The notes beneath the pieces are model-generated. The model had not been told where the DNA came from. It did not search any database and saw only the letters and a list, made by a program, of their open reading frames with translations. From Takakia lepidozioides (lineage: Eukaryota; Streptophyta; Takakiopsida; Takakiales; Takakiaceae), in the NCBI GenBank assembly GCA_030704615.1, contig CM060733.1, forward strand, positions 48,050,001-48,114,000: 64,000 bases of DNA. The letters run 5' to 3'. A program made the position numbers and the translations under genes. Shown here one piece after another: positions 22,711 to 33,284 of this stretch; positions within the stretch are counted from its first letter, which is position 1; each line of letters opens with the position of its first letter.

Positions 22711-24275
22711 TCATCGTTGTGACGCCTTATTGACGTGTAGCTCGGGGCTTAGCTGGATATCGTTGATGAAACTCTTGGACTTTATCAGATGCATTGGCAA
22801 GGTTGGATGAAGGTTCTCACGTTCGTTCGCTGATGTCGTAGCCTTCCAATGTACGAAATACTCAAGACGTTTATACTTGATGCGAGAGTCTAGGACTTCG
22901 TCGACTTCATACTCGATTTCCTGATTGACTTCAATTGGTGGAGGTGGTACGGAGACTCTCCCTGGAATATTTGATGGATGATACAACTCCAATAATGAAA
23001 CATGAAAGATTGGATGGATGCGCATATTTTGTGGGAGTTCAAGCCAAAAACTGACCTGATTTATTTGTCGAATAATTTTGAATGGTCCAAGCGTTGATAA
23101 TCCAACTTCTGATGGTCGCGAGGATTTGTATGTCCCGTCGAAGAAGCAACACATGATCTCCGACCTTGAACTGGGGTTGGAGTTGACGATGTTGATCTGC
23201 ATACTCCTTGTATGTTTTGAGCTTCCGCGAGGCGGAATGTAAGCTCCTGTGAATCATAGCAAGATGAGTAGCAAGGTTTTCTACAGCAGGGCTTCCAACA
23301 GTTTTCATGTAGAAAGGGTTTGTTTGAGGATGATGACCATAATTGAAAAAAATGGAGGTTGTTTGGTTCGAAGAATGTATAATGTTGTTGTAGGCAAACT
23401 CAGCTAATGGCAGAAGGTCGTTCCAATTATCTTAGTGATAATTTATCGTACAACGAAGATATTGCTCCAAAATCAGGTTTATACGTTCGGTTTGACCATC
23501 AGTCTGTGGATGATTAGCTGTAGAGAAGTTGATCTTAGTATCCAATGTGACATAATCCCCTCCAAGAATTTGATGTGAACTGTGATCCTCGATCAGATAC
23601 GAGTACTTCGGGAGTCCATGAATGCGGTAGATATTATGAGGAAGAGTCTTGCAGTTTCCTCGCCGGTAAGGTAGTAGATACCGTCTTATTAATAGAATGA
23701 AATGTGTCATCTTCGTTAAAAACGATCCACAAAAACGATTGAGTCGGTGGGTTGGAAATTGGAAGGTCCGCAAATAAAGTCCTAGAAAGACGACCATGGA
23801 CCATTTGGAATGGGTAATGGTTGAAGAAGACCAAGGCGGATGTCGCGGTCCCTTCGCCCTAGCACAGGTGTCACAAGATTTTACAAATTCTTTCACAAGT
23901 TTCCACACCTGCGGCCACCAATAGTCCCTGGATATCAATTCCATTGTTTTATTGAAGCCGAAATATCTTGCAGCCGGAAGATCATGACATGTTTGAAGAA
24001 TTCGAAGTCGTGTAGGTCCTAGAGGTACATAGAGAAGTCCTTTGAAATAAAGTAAGTCATCTTTGAATTCGAAGTCGTTTGTAACATGTGGGTTGTCTCG
24101 AGGTCGATTTAGTTGATTTCGCAGTATCATGGCAAATCAGTGCTTCCTGAATCTCCTTTATGATCTCTACATCGTCATAGGTGATATGGATAGCATATTC
24201 AATTGGAGATTTGTTGGTCAAAAGTTGTGTCGTGCACCTAAGCATCGTGCCACAACATACATCGCTGTCCACCAC
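22711..24275 (-). pseudogene. Outer element integrase and chromodomain
   Basis: From the N-terminal side: TNKSPIEYAIHITYDD (end of the RNase H linker), then the zinc-binding region with LPAARYFGFNKT and SCDTCARAKGP, the catalytic core with a late NHPQTDGQTERINLILEQYL block, and the C-terminal RIHPIFHVSLLELYHPS. It ends in a chromodomain, IEYEVDEVLDSRIKYKRLEY and FVHWK. Chromodomains of chromoviruses steer integration to marked chromatin. The second His of the zinc site reads Tyr (ARYFGF), and several frameshifts and stops interrupt the chain, for example near 23430 and around the link to the chromodomain. Dead copy. Confidence 0.85.
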
Positions 24276-24824
24276 ACAATCTAAGCATACAATCCTAGAA
24301 AGCTATACCACAATCGATAAGAGATGAGAAATGAGAGAAGTGGAAGACAATGAAAACTCTAAAACATGAAGCAATCACACTAAGAACAAGCCCTAGTCTT
24401 TCTCAGTGAAATCTACTCTATCACATAAACTAAGTCAAGCCAAGGGCACCCTTGCTAAAGGAATCCACCCTACAAAGCCCTCAACATACTCCCTCTCAAT
24501 ACCTAGAGCTATGGAGGTGAGAGAAGCTCATGGAGGCTCAACTACAAGAAGATGAACCTCCTCCATCCTCACAAGGGGAAAACCTATCCCCATGTCCCAA
24601 GTGAGGCTCGACACCTCACTTGGCATGTGAGACCAAATGAAGTCCCAACACACAAAATATAAATATAAATATCTAAAATGTCATAGTTAACTAGAAGTAG
24701 GTAATTCTAGATAACCATGACTAAAACCATGACAGCTGTCGTGCACCTAAGCATCGTGCCACAACATATATCATTGTCCACCACACAATCTAAGCATACA
24801 ATCCTAGAAAGCTATACCACAATC
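24228..24824 (-). repeat. 3' LTR of inner element with an 88-bp direct repeat on both sides
   Basis: The LTR core 24316-24734 is flanked by two 88-bp copies of one sequence, 24228-24315 and 24737-24824, both starting TGTCGTGCACCTAAGC on the plus strand and differing at only a few bases. Reading on the minus strand, core plus the 24228 copy would be a 507-bp LTR with ends TGTC...GACA, matching the TGTC...GACA ends of the outer right LTR. The second copy then lies between the polypurine tract and the LTR, which is not a normal structure. The right LTR has neither copy. Confidence 0.75.
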
Positions 24825-24833
24825 GCCCCCCTA
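24824..24833 (-). promoter_or_regulatory. Polypurine tract of the inner element
   Basis: On the minus strand TAGGGGGGCG directly precedes the 88-bp repeat that adjoins the 3' LTR. It marks the end of the internal region. Confidence 0.55.
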
Positions 24834-25078
24834 GCTGGTGATTAGGTCCCTCTAACACCGGATAGCTGACAAGTATCCATCCCAATAAGATCATCGCTTG
24901 GTCATCAATCGCCCAAGTCCCAGTATCTGAAGGCAATAGATCAAGAGGCCGGGTGCAAAAGTAGCCCCATCGCTACTCGTCTTCCTGCAATCCATGGCTT
25001 CAATTGGGTGTCCATAGCATCGAACTCCTGTTAGCTAGACCTTGGATCACTTGTCAACCTCGCCACTGTCATGCCCCA

Positions 25079-26423
25079 CTACCTCTGTCCAAGGCATCGT
25101 GGACACAACCATTCCCCACTAGGAACCTCCTCAAGTGGAGGTGTCAAGCATCCCATGTGCCACCCCCTTGAGCATTTGTCACACACCAACATGGTCGCGG
25201 CACCACCAGCATGCCCACATAGCATGCAACGCAACCCTGCAGGTACCACTACAAGGTTGGGATCTATCCTCCCATCCACATGTGGAAGGTGACATGGCGC
25301 ACAATTGCGCACATGGTCCTTCCATACCATGCCATTTCGACCCTCCAGAATCAACACTCCTGAAGGCAACACCTCCCGGACCCTTAGAATCACACGACCT
25401 GCTGTGACATCCAAGGTCGTAGGCGCTGGCTGCTGCAAATACACATAGTCCCCAGGATGGAAACGCCGAACATCTGGCCGATATCCCCCTCCACGTATAG
25501 TGGCGTACCTCAATGTGTCTCGATGTTGGGCAATAGCAAGGTTCTCAAAAGCCATAGGCATGACTCTCTTGAACAACTCTGCTCGTTGGGCACATGCTTG
25601 TGTCCACACATCCGGATCATCAAGGTTGAGGACTACTACAGTCTCCCTGCGAATAGATGCAGGCAAATCTGGCTATTGGCCAAAGAGAAGGAAATAAGGC
25701 GAGAACAAGGCAAGTGATGCTTGCTTGCTAAAACCTGTAACCCATGGCCAACCAAGGTAGCTGAAGGTCCCAATCTCCCAAGTGTCCCTTCTGCAAGTCA
25801 TACCTGCGCAAGCCTCGCTTGACTGTTTGCACAACCCTCTCGGCCAAGCCATCAGCCTCGGGATGATCCCGGGAAGTAGTGCGGCGATCTATCAAGGCTT
25901 GCTCACACAAAGCCTGAAACTCCCCCAAGAACTCTCTCTCCTGGTCCGTGAGTACCTCGGCTGGAGCACCAAATTGGCTAAGCACTCGATCTAAGAATGC
26001 ATATGCAGCCCCCTCACTTGCCTTGTCAGACAATGCCACCTATTCAATCCATTTGGAGAAATGTTCTACCATCACCAACACATACTTGTTATGACAAATC
26101 GTTAGTGGCAATGGGCCTGCGAAGTCAAGACTCCAACGATAGCCCAAACTCATAATGGATAAAGGATGCAATTGTGGAGTAGGTGCATTGAAAGAAGCCC
26201 GCACTCTATTACACACCATGCACCTTGTCACTAACTGTTGAACATCCGTGTGCATGCCCCGCCACCAAATTTGTCCTTGCAACAAACTATGAGTGCGTCG
26301 CACCCCAAAATGTCCCAACTTCTCATGCGGGCATGGCGTACCAATCGCGCTCGTTGTGTTGGATGAGGCACAGTCCTCACTCATCCATCCTCCCATACTC
26401 GGAGTAGGTGAGTCCCCTCCCAC
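25079..26423 (-). pseudogene. Integrase with C-terminal PHD finger (inner element)
   Basis: The zinc-binding N-domain has HEKLGHFGVRRTHSLL and CMVCNRVRA. The core shows the first Asp in WSLDFAGPLPL, the second in LTDQEREF, and the Glu in DGLAERVVQTVKRGL. After a linker with GYRPDVRRFHPGDYVYL comes a C4HC3 PHD finger, CMLCGHAGGA, MLVCDKCSRGWHMGC and GEWLCPRC, as the last ~50 residues. PHD fingers read histone H3 tails; here it takes the place of the chromodomain and may guide integration. Breaks: a TAG at 26040-26042, a TGA at 26381-26383, a TAG at 25673-25675 and frameshifts near 26335 and 25730. The stop after the PHD finger looks like the natural polyprotein end. Confidence 0.88.
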
Positions 26424-28206
26424 TTGAACTTCTTGGCTCGTTGTAGGATCCGATCTCTCTCCTTAGCAGTCACACTGCCTGCTGTCTCTCTAGTATGAAG
26501 GTAGGCCAACACTACTACATCTTCATGTACATCCTTAGCACCACCAAGCTCCTCACTGATCTCTGGATCGTCATGCACACTATCTCTATGACCAATCGCA
26601 TAGGATGGACCAGCTTGAGCTCCCATTGCTAGAATGCATAAAAAGGCATATGCATGCCATCCTGACACCATCTCCTCGTCTGTCTCACCATGCCAACGAG
26701 CTCCTGTATCATCAAGCTCACTTGTGCATGGATTGCGACTCAATCCATCTGCATCCCGGTTGACTATTCCGGCTCGATGCACCACTTGGAAGTCGTACTC
26801 TTGAAGCATAAGTGCCCACCGTGCAAGCTTCCTTGTACGCTTGTCTAACTCCATCAACCACTTCAATGGTTGGTGATCCGTGACAAGGGTGAAGAGATTG
26901 CCATAGAGGTAGCATCTAAAATGTGCCACTGCCCATACTGCAGCTAGACACTCCCCTTCATAGGAACTATTCTTCGCCTCGGCATCATTGTTCGAGCGGC
27001 TAGCATATGCCACTACGAACTCTCTTCCCTCATCATCCACTTGTGTGAGCACTACTCCAATCCCCAGCATACTCCAATCCGTATGTAGCTGGAAAGACCG
27101 CCCCCGAACAGGCCGCCTCAGAATAGGCGCAGAAGTCAATCGAGCCTTGAGTTCCTCAAAGGCTTCCTCCTGCTCCTCTTCCCACTGCCACTCCTGACCC
27201 ACCTTGGTCAACTTGGTAAGAGCCTTTGCAATGCTGCTAACCCCTTGACAAATCGTCGATAGTAGTTTGCCAACCCCATGAAAGCACGAACTCTACTAAC
27301 ATCGATGGGGCGTGGAATGCGTGCAATGGCCTCCACCTTCGTCTTTTGAACACCCAATCCTCCAGGGTATATCATGTGGCCCAGATACTCAATCTGGTTG
27401 TGGAAGAACTTGCACTTCCCAGGGTGCAATTTCAACCCATGCGCTCTCAAGCGCTCAAACACCACCTGAAGGTGTCTCTCGTGCTCCTCAATCGTAGCAC
27501 TAATGTAGCACCGGGCGAAGTCTAGCCCCGCAAGAATCCTATCCATGACCCTCTGAAACTCTGCAGGAGCATTCTTCAACCCAAACGGTAGGAACCGCCA
27601 TTGGTACAAGCAATCCTTCCCATGTTGGTCAATCCCCCAGAATGCCGTCTTTTGCTTGTCAGCCTCTTTGATTGGCAATTGGTGGTAACCGGATCGCAAG
27701 TCCAATGTGCTAAACACCTTTGCATGCCCAATGGCATCAAAGATCTCCTCTGGAGTTGGCATGGCATATCTATCGGACTTAGTCTGACGGTTCACAGGAT
27801 GGTAGTCCCCACACATCCTCCTTTCTGTCCAATTGCCATAGATATCCTTCTTAGCTGGCATCACCGTTGCCGAGGCATACTCCCCGCCTGACAACTCCAC
27901 CAATCCGGCTTCGAACAACTCCATAGTCCGTGACTGGATCAAAGACCTCTCCATATCACTATACCTGTAGGGCCTTCGAAAAATTGGCGTGTCACTTGCC
28001 AAATCAATACGAATCTCCTGGCCCTTCAAACTCCCCAAATCCTTCAAACCAAAGGCAAAGCAATTTCTATAAGCCCTTAGAAATTGTTGGATCCTCCGCC
28101 TCTCTCCTCCGGTGACTGTAGGTCCAACATCTGGTTCCCAGTTGTCCTCAGTGACTGCAACCTTGGGTACACCAGGCTTGGAAGTAGGAGACGCATCCTT
28201 TGGTTG
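26384..28206 (-). pseudogene. Reverse transcriptase and RNase H (inner element)
   Basis: RT fingers and palm read FRRPYRYSDMERSLIQ, FSTLDLRSGYHQLPI (motif A Asp), LPFGLKNAPAEFQRVMD, LKLHPGKCKFF and YLGHMI. Where the YxDD catalytic box should be, the text jumps from FARCYI to SATIEEHERHLQVVF; about six codons including both Asp are gone. RNase H follows with QLHTDWSMLGIGVVLTQ, SSYEGECLAAVWAVAHF and VTDHQPLKWL, and the connection ends RDADGLSRNP. A one-base loss near 27233 shifts the frame between FVKGLA and AKALTKLTKV. The frame is continuous upstream with the methyltransferase. Confidence 0.92.
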
Positions 28207-28209
28207 CTA

Positions 28210-29519
28210 GATAGCAACCTCTTGGGCTTTATCCGCCCACCCTGACCGTGGCGTAGCCTCCACTTGCTCCGCCATAGCCACCTTGAGAACATCCTCTAGG
28301 GAAGAAACATTCTCAACCTCTTCAAAAACATTGGCCACCTTGGCCTCCAACTGATCCTCAGTGTATGGCTCTCCCCACTCCTCATACTACTGCTTGAGAG
28401 ATCCAATGACTCTCTCTTTGCGCATCTCATCCCACATCTGCCATGGATGTTTGCACCCCATGATCCAGTGCTCGCCCCCACTCACTACCTCCACCGTCCC
28501 GGTTGGCAGAGATGGTGCAATATCTAATGGAAGTGTAGAAGTAGCCACTAATGCTTGCAATCTTCGTTGCTCAGCCATGCACAAGCCAATGACCCATGTC
28601 AAGCAATTGAGATCCATTGCCTGACCCAACACCTGGCGTCGTGATGCCTCTGACAGAGCTGGTACAGCTGTAGTGCGCGTGGCAAATCCCATTGCCCGCT
28701 CTCGCTCATCCGCATTGGGCTCCACCAATTGGTGTAGCACACTGTTCCAAATCAACCCAGGACCATTGTCTCGAAAAGCATGAGACGAGGGAAAACTCAT
28801 GAGCGTAGGCAAGGCTGCACGTGGCTGCCCCACTCGATTTACCACTGCAAGAGGTGGACGGTCATCATGTCGCACCCTCTATGGTTGCCTCCCTTGGTCC
28901 AAAATGCCCTCAACTGTGAGATTGGGTGGCCGTTGAATGGAATCGTATGCTCTCTTGAGCAGCTCTGGTGGTGCAAGATCGGTCCACCACAATCGAGGTC
29001 GATGCGCTCGTGATCCCACCGCTGCTGCATCCAATAGCACCGCCGATCCAATCCAAGACCGCACCTGATGCACACTGGCCATAACCCTGGCCCGAGAGTC
29101 CCCCATAAGAGGAACATTCTCCAAGATATAGGCTAGAGTTTGCACTTGCCTTGTCTGCAAGTCACGCAACACTCTCAACATCTCCCAAAACAAATGCGAT
29201 CGTGCATCATGCAAGCCATTCCCATGACCTGCGGGAGAGTGTCTTTTGCAAGGCCATCCAGCTATCACCAAGTCAACGGCACCATGCCGGTCCAAATCAT
29301 CTGCCCCCAATAAGGTAATGTCTGCTGGCAAGGCTTTTTGGTACCCTTGAATTGCTGAGAGAGGCAACAACTCAGAATATTGATGTGTGAGCAAAGCAAC
29401 ATGGCGCATGGAAACACGCCGAGCAATCTCATCCTTCTCCACATACAAGTACTTGCAACACTCCTACAAGCCCAGTGCTCATGCCTCCAAACAGGTCTAG
29501 CAAACAAATCCCTGAGTTA
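28210..29519 (-). pseudogene. C5-cytosine DNA methyltransferase domain (inner element)
   Basis: Methylates cytosine in DNA using S-adenosylmethionine. Motif I LLDLFGGMSTGLVGVL (29466-29510); motif II YLYVEKDEIARR; motif IV AGWPCKRHSPAG with the catalytic Cys (29233-29262); motif VI ILENVPL (29111-29125); motif VIII RAHRPRLWWTDL (28982-29018); motif IX region with RVGQPRAALPTLM; motif X with ERERAMGF and RRQVLGQAMD. All core motifs are present in canonical order with a short target-recognition region between VIII and IX. Motif IV has Lys where most enzymes have Gln after PC. Breaks: a TAA just before motif I (29525-29527), a shift between motifs I and II, and TAGs at 28879-28881 and 28387-28389. 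From motif II on it is in the same frame as the RT (28047 onward), so it was part of the Pol polyprotein. Confidence 0.9.
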
Positions 29520-29839
29520 GATGGTTACCAGATAATAGGCATTGTGTCCAAAGGAGCTAATTGAGGAGGTCCGGGTGATGTCACTGAACTCCCCTCACTC
29601 ATCAATGAAATGCCTCCTGCCATGCTTGGTGCACACTCTCGTCTGCTACTCGCTGCAAATTCCCAACTGTACCCCACAGTGGAATATGCACAGGCACATG
29701 AGGAAGCAACTCAGCCTTGTATGCCATTTGTTTGTCCTCATCAGACGGTGGTCTATCATCTGCATGACTATTGCCCTCCAAGAGCTCACCACCCCAAGCC
29801 ACCACCCCTGAGAATGCAGCCAATGTGGGCATCATGTTC
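29520..29839 (-). other. Linker between protease and methyltransferase
   Basis: Minus-strand text includes GVVAWGGELLEGNSHADDRP and HVPVHIPLWGTVGNLQRV in a frame shifted from the protease. No domain recognised. The frame changes here and before motif I could be decay or a remnant of a programmed shift. Confidence 0.5.
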
Positions 29840-32400
29840 CTATGATCCACCGCTACATTCCCAAATAAACCGCACTGGGAGCAGTGCACGTCGGCCATCC
29901 CCTGACTGCCACTCCGGCCTATAGGATGTCGTTTCCTCCCAAAAGTCCAGAGTAAATCCCATTGGGTATAACATAGCTCCACCAACAAGCACATCATAGG
30001 ACATCACGTCTGTAACAATGGCTTTAGCTCTCTTGAGTGAGCCATCCGTAGGATGATCCGGCTGCAATCGAATGACGAGCTCATGGCGTGTAATCCCTCG
30101 TGCCTTCTCTGAACCATCCAAAGATGTTTGAATTTGGAAAGGGCAAGGCTCCAAATCCGCCTTTGTAAGGCCCAAGCCTGCAATTGCTGCTCTTCCCAAC
30201 ATCAATGGCTGTGCTCCCGAGTCCAACAAGACCCGTGGTGGCCTATACCTCCTCCCGGCTAGGCCACCCAACTGAAACACACCATCCTGATTGTCCACCA
30301 GGACTACCCCAGGAGTCACCATACTACGTTCAATGGTTGGTCTAGCTGGCAACTCCTGCAACCTTGCAGCTGCCACTTGCCATGGTGCAGCTGTGGCTGA
30401 CTTCACCCTCGGATCCAAAGCATCCATAGACTGCACCTTATCTGCTATCTCCGCAGATAGTGCCGATGCATCACCACTCTCACAGAGTCTAGCTGCTAGT
30501 CTGAATACAGCAGCTGGCCGAATCCCCGGCATTGCAATGGTCATTGTAGAAAATAATGGAGCTTGGCAAACCGCTGTAGCCGCCCCCAACAATGTACTGG
30601 CTGCACCTTGCTTTGCAGCACCACCCACTCGCATTTCCTGAGCCACACCAACTCTCCCCAATGACACTCGTGGCTCTACCTCTGACACACTTGGGCGAGC
30701 AGGTGCCATTGATGGCGTAGGTGGCACTGTCTCAGCCAATGTAAAGGACTGTGGAAGCCTTGTCTGACGACTTGTTTCCCCCCTTTGTGGATCAAAATCC
30801 ACATCCGCTCCTCTTGGCTCAGGAACACGCGTTGCTGCTCGAGTGACAGCAGCAGCAGAGTCCAATACATGCAATGGCCCTGCAAGTGCGGCTCCACACA
30901 TGAAGCCCATACCAATCTGATCTTCCCTAGGCATAGGAGGTTGTGCAGGTGGGGCTTGAACCTCAAGCCTTGGAGCTGGCGCAACATGAGTAGTGGCCAT
31001 GGCAGCAAAATATTGCTCTAGCTGGGCAAGTCTATCCACCATGCCTTGGTCATGACCTTGACCCTGACCCTGTGTTCCTTGGTTTTGGTTACGACCTCCA
31101 CCCCGACCTCTGCCTCCTCTACCTCTCTGGACTACATTGCCTCGTCCTCGGCCACCATTGTTCCCTTGGAACTGGCCTGGCCGTAGCTCAGGATGCAAGC
31201 CATAACAATGGGCCTCCTCATGCCCATACTTTCCACAATGCCCACACTGTAGTTGTGTAGGCTGTGCCTGTGCCCGCCCTTTGCCTCTCTACGGGCAATC
31301 TTTCTTGATATGAGGTCCTCCACAATCCCAACAAGTCACACCTGACTGTTGTTGGCCTGAGAATGAAGGAAGAGACCTCTGCATCTGAGATCCTCTCTGT
31401 CCTTCCCTCGGCTTCACCTAAGCCCCCTTGTTGCCTTGAACACGTTGGGATAGTGATTGTTGTTGGCTAGGAGCCCCACTTTGTTGTGTCTCCTTGCCAA
31501 ACCCCACCATAACCACTCGCTCCTCCACCATATTGAGCTCTATCCGCTCTGTTAGCAAAAACACGTTTGCTAAGGTGGGTTGGTCCACTTGTAGGCGAGT
31601 TGCATCCTGCACCTTTCTCTTCAGCTCCTTGTCCAATATCCCATACCAAAATTGGACTGCTTGAGCTTCCGTAACTCCTTGGGTTACATTTATCAATCGC
31701 CTCATGCGCGTGTAAGCCTCCTTCAAACTCTCAGTAGGCTTACGCTAGAACTCTTGCAAGCTCCGCAATTTCTCCGTCTTTATCCCCTGGTAGTTTCTCC
31801 TCAACTCCTCGAAGAACTCCACAACTGGGTTAAAAGCAGGCACGGGTGCCGGTGCTGCAGTAGGAGCTTGAGTGGATTTCCCAGCTCCATCTTTACTTGT
31901 CCCACTACTAGTGCTTGCAGTTGGGGATGTTGGTGTAGCTGCTAGTATCGCCGCTGCCCTTGTGCCTCTAGTGATGGAGACATAGTCAGGTGACCAATAT
32001 TGTCGCCACTCCTCAATCTCCACCTCATTTTCCCGCCTAAACTAATCATAGTCATCCATAGGCGGCCCCTCAAGGTGCTGAAACAGCCCCTTCTACGCCA
32101 TAAAAGGCGTAAACAGTTGTGGATTACGCATCTGCTGCAAATCACACCAACTATCAAACTCCTGTATGAAATCATCAAGCTCGATGGTGCCCACAGCTCC
32201 AGAGTACCGTCGTGGCCCTTTAGTAGCTCCATACATTTCCTCCATCATATCCCACAACAATGGCACGGAAATGGCTTGCACCCTCGGCGAGAATCTTTCT
32301 GACTCCGAGTTTGAACCTTCCTCAGAAGACACTGAAGGTGAAGGTGGCCTAAACCACACACCTTGTCTTGTGTACCCACTAGTATCGCTGGTGCTCGTAC
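29840..32400 (-). pseudogene. Gag and aspartic protease (inner element)
   Basis: One frame, broken by TAGs at 32093-32095, 32042-32044, 31745-31747, 31418-31420 and 31289-31291. It holds the capsid-like retrotransposon gag region (AYTRMRRLINVTQGVTEAQA, FWYGILDKELKRKVQDA) and two zinc knuckles, CWDCGGPHIKKDC and CGHCGKYGHEEAHC (31205-31345). An RGG/Gln-rich linker with RGRGGRGRGGGRNQ follows, likely RNA-binding. The protease has LLDSGAQPLMLG (about 30205-30240) with the catalytic Asp and ends near SYDVLVGGAMLYPMGFTLDF. The first knuckle has one residue fewer than the usual CX2CX4HX4C spacing. The start codon is unclear; the frame opens after a TGA near 32415. Confidence 0.88.
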
Positions 32401-33114
32401 CGCACTCCCCTCAGCAACTGGTGGCACCTCCGTGATGAAAACTCACAACCCAACCGGTTGTCAACCCGTCTCTAATCCCCACTTTCCACAAGGTAACCGG
32501 GTAGAGAACCTGTTGCGGCTAGTGGTTCAAGTAGGAATAATAGGTTTCTAACGTAGACCTGTACCCGCACCTGCATCCACCGCAAGCACTCATATGGTCT
32601 GCTGGTCATCAACCCAACCTCACCATAGAAGAAACACTGGTGGTCTTGCTGGTCATCACTCCAGCCTCACCACCGACAGCATACTCTAGGATTGGCCGGT
32701 GATCAAATCCGGACCAACCTCCTATGAAAACAAGCGCCCACACAAAGCTAACATGCATGGTGCACAGTCAAGCATGCAGGTGTGGAGGGGATCCAAACAC
32801 AAGAAAATCAAGACAACAACTCTCCCATACCAAAAACACTCCACAATGTCGTTGCTGCAATGACATTGTGCCCAAACCCGGACTGACTCTTGCCTCCACC
32901 TACGGAAAGGTTTTGGCGTACAAAGATGGTAAAAGACTATGGGGAAGAGAAACTAAAGCAATTTCTAACCCCGGAATGCTCTCATCCCACCACTTTCCCT
33001 CATGTCTCTATCCACTCGCTTGTATGGCCGTGGCAAGTATCCTTCAAATATCCCTCAATCAATCCTTCAAGAGCTCTTCAACATTGTCCACCAAAGCTCT
33101 CCGAAGGGCCTTCA

Positions 33115-33262
33115 ATACTCCTCCAAGGACCCCAAAGATCCTCCAAACAATCCTCCAAGGACCCCACAGATCCTCCAAACACTCCTCCAAGGACCCCAAA
33201 GATCCTCCAAACACTCCTCCAAGGGCCCTAAAATATCTTCCAAACAATCCTCCAAAGGCCCT
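33115..33262. repeat. ~32-bp tandem repeat in the inner-element leader
   Basis: About five copies of a 32-33-bp unit beginning CTCCAAGGACCCCAAAGATC, starting near 33121, 33153, 33185, 33217 and 33249, the last ones diverged. It gives repetitive open frames on both strands that I do not regard as genes. Confidence 0.85.
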
Positions 33263-33284
33263 TAAATTTCACTAAGTCCTTTCA

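Noticed and set aside
28210-29519. Methyltransferase as bacterial contamination or a free-standing host gene
   Set aside because: It is in the same frame as the RT over hundreds of codons and flanked by protease and RT of one element inside its LTRs.
25673-32095. Reassigned or read-through amber codon in the element
   Set aside because: The copy also has frameshifts, a TGA, a TAA and a deleted RT active site, so simple decay explains the TAGs. Only comparison with intact copies would reopen this.
33002-33265. Repetitive Pro/Ser/Lys ORFs on both strands
   Set aside because: They are translations of a 32-bp tandem repeat in a noncoding leader.
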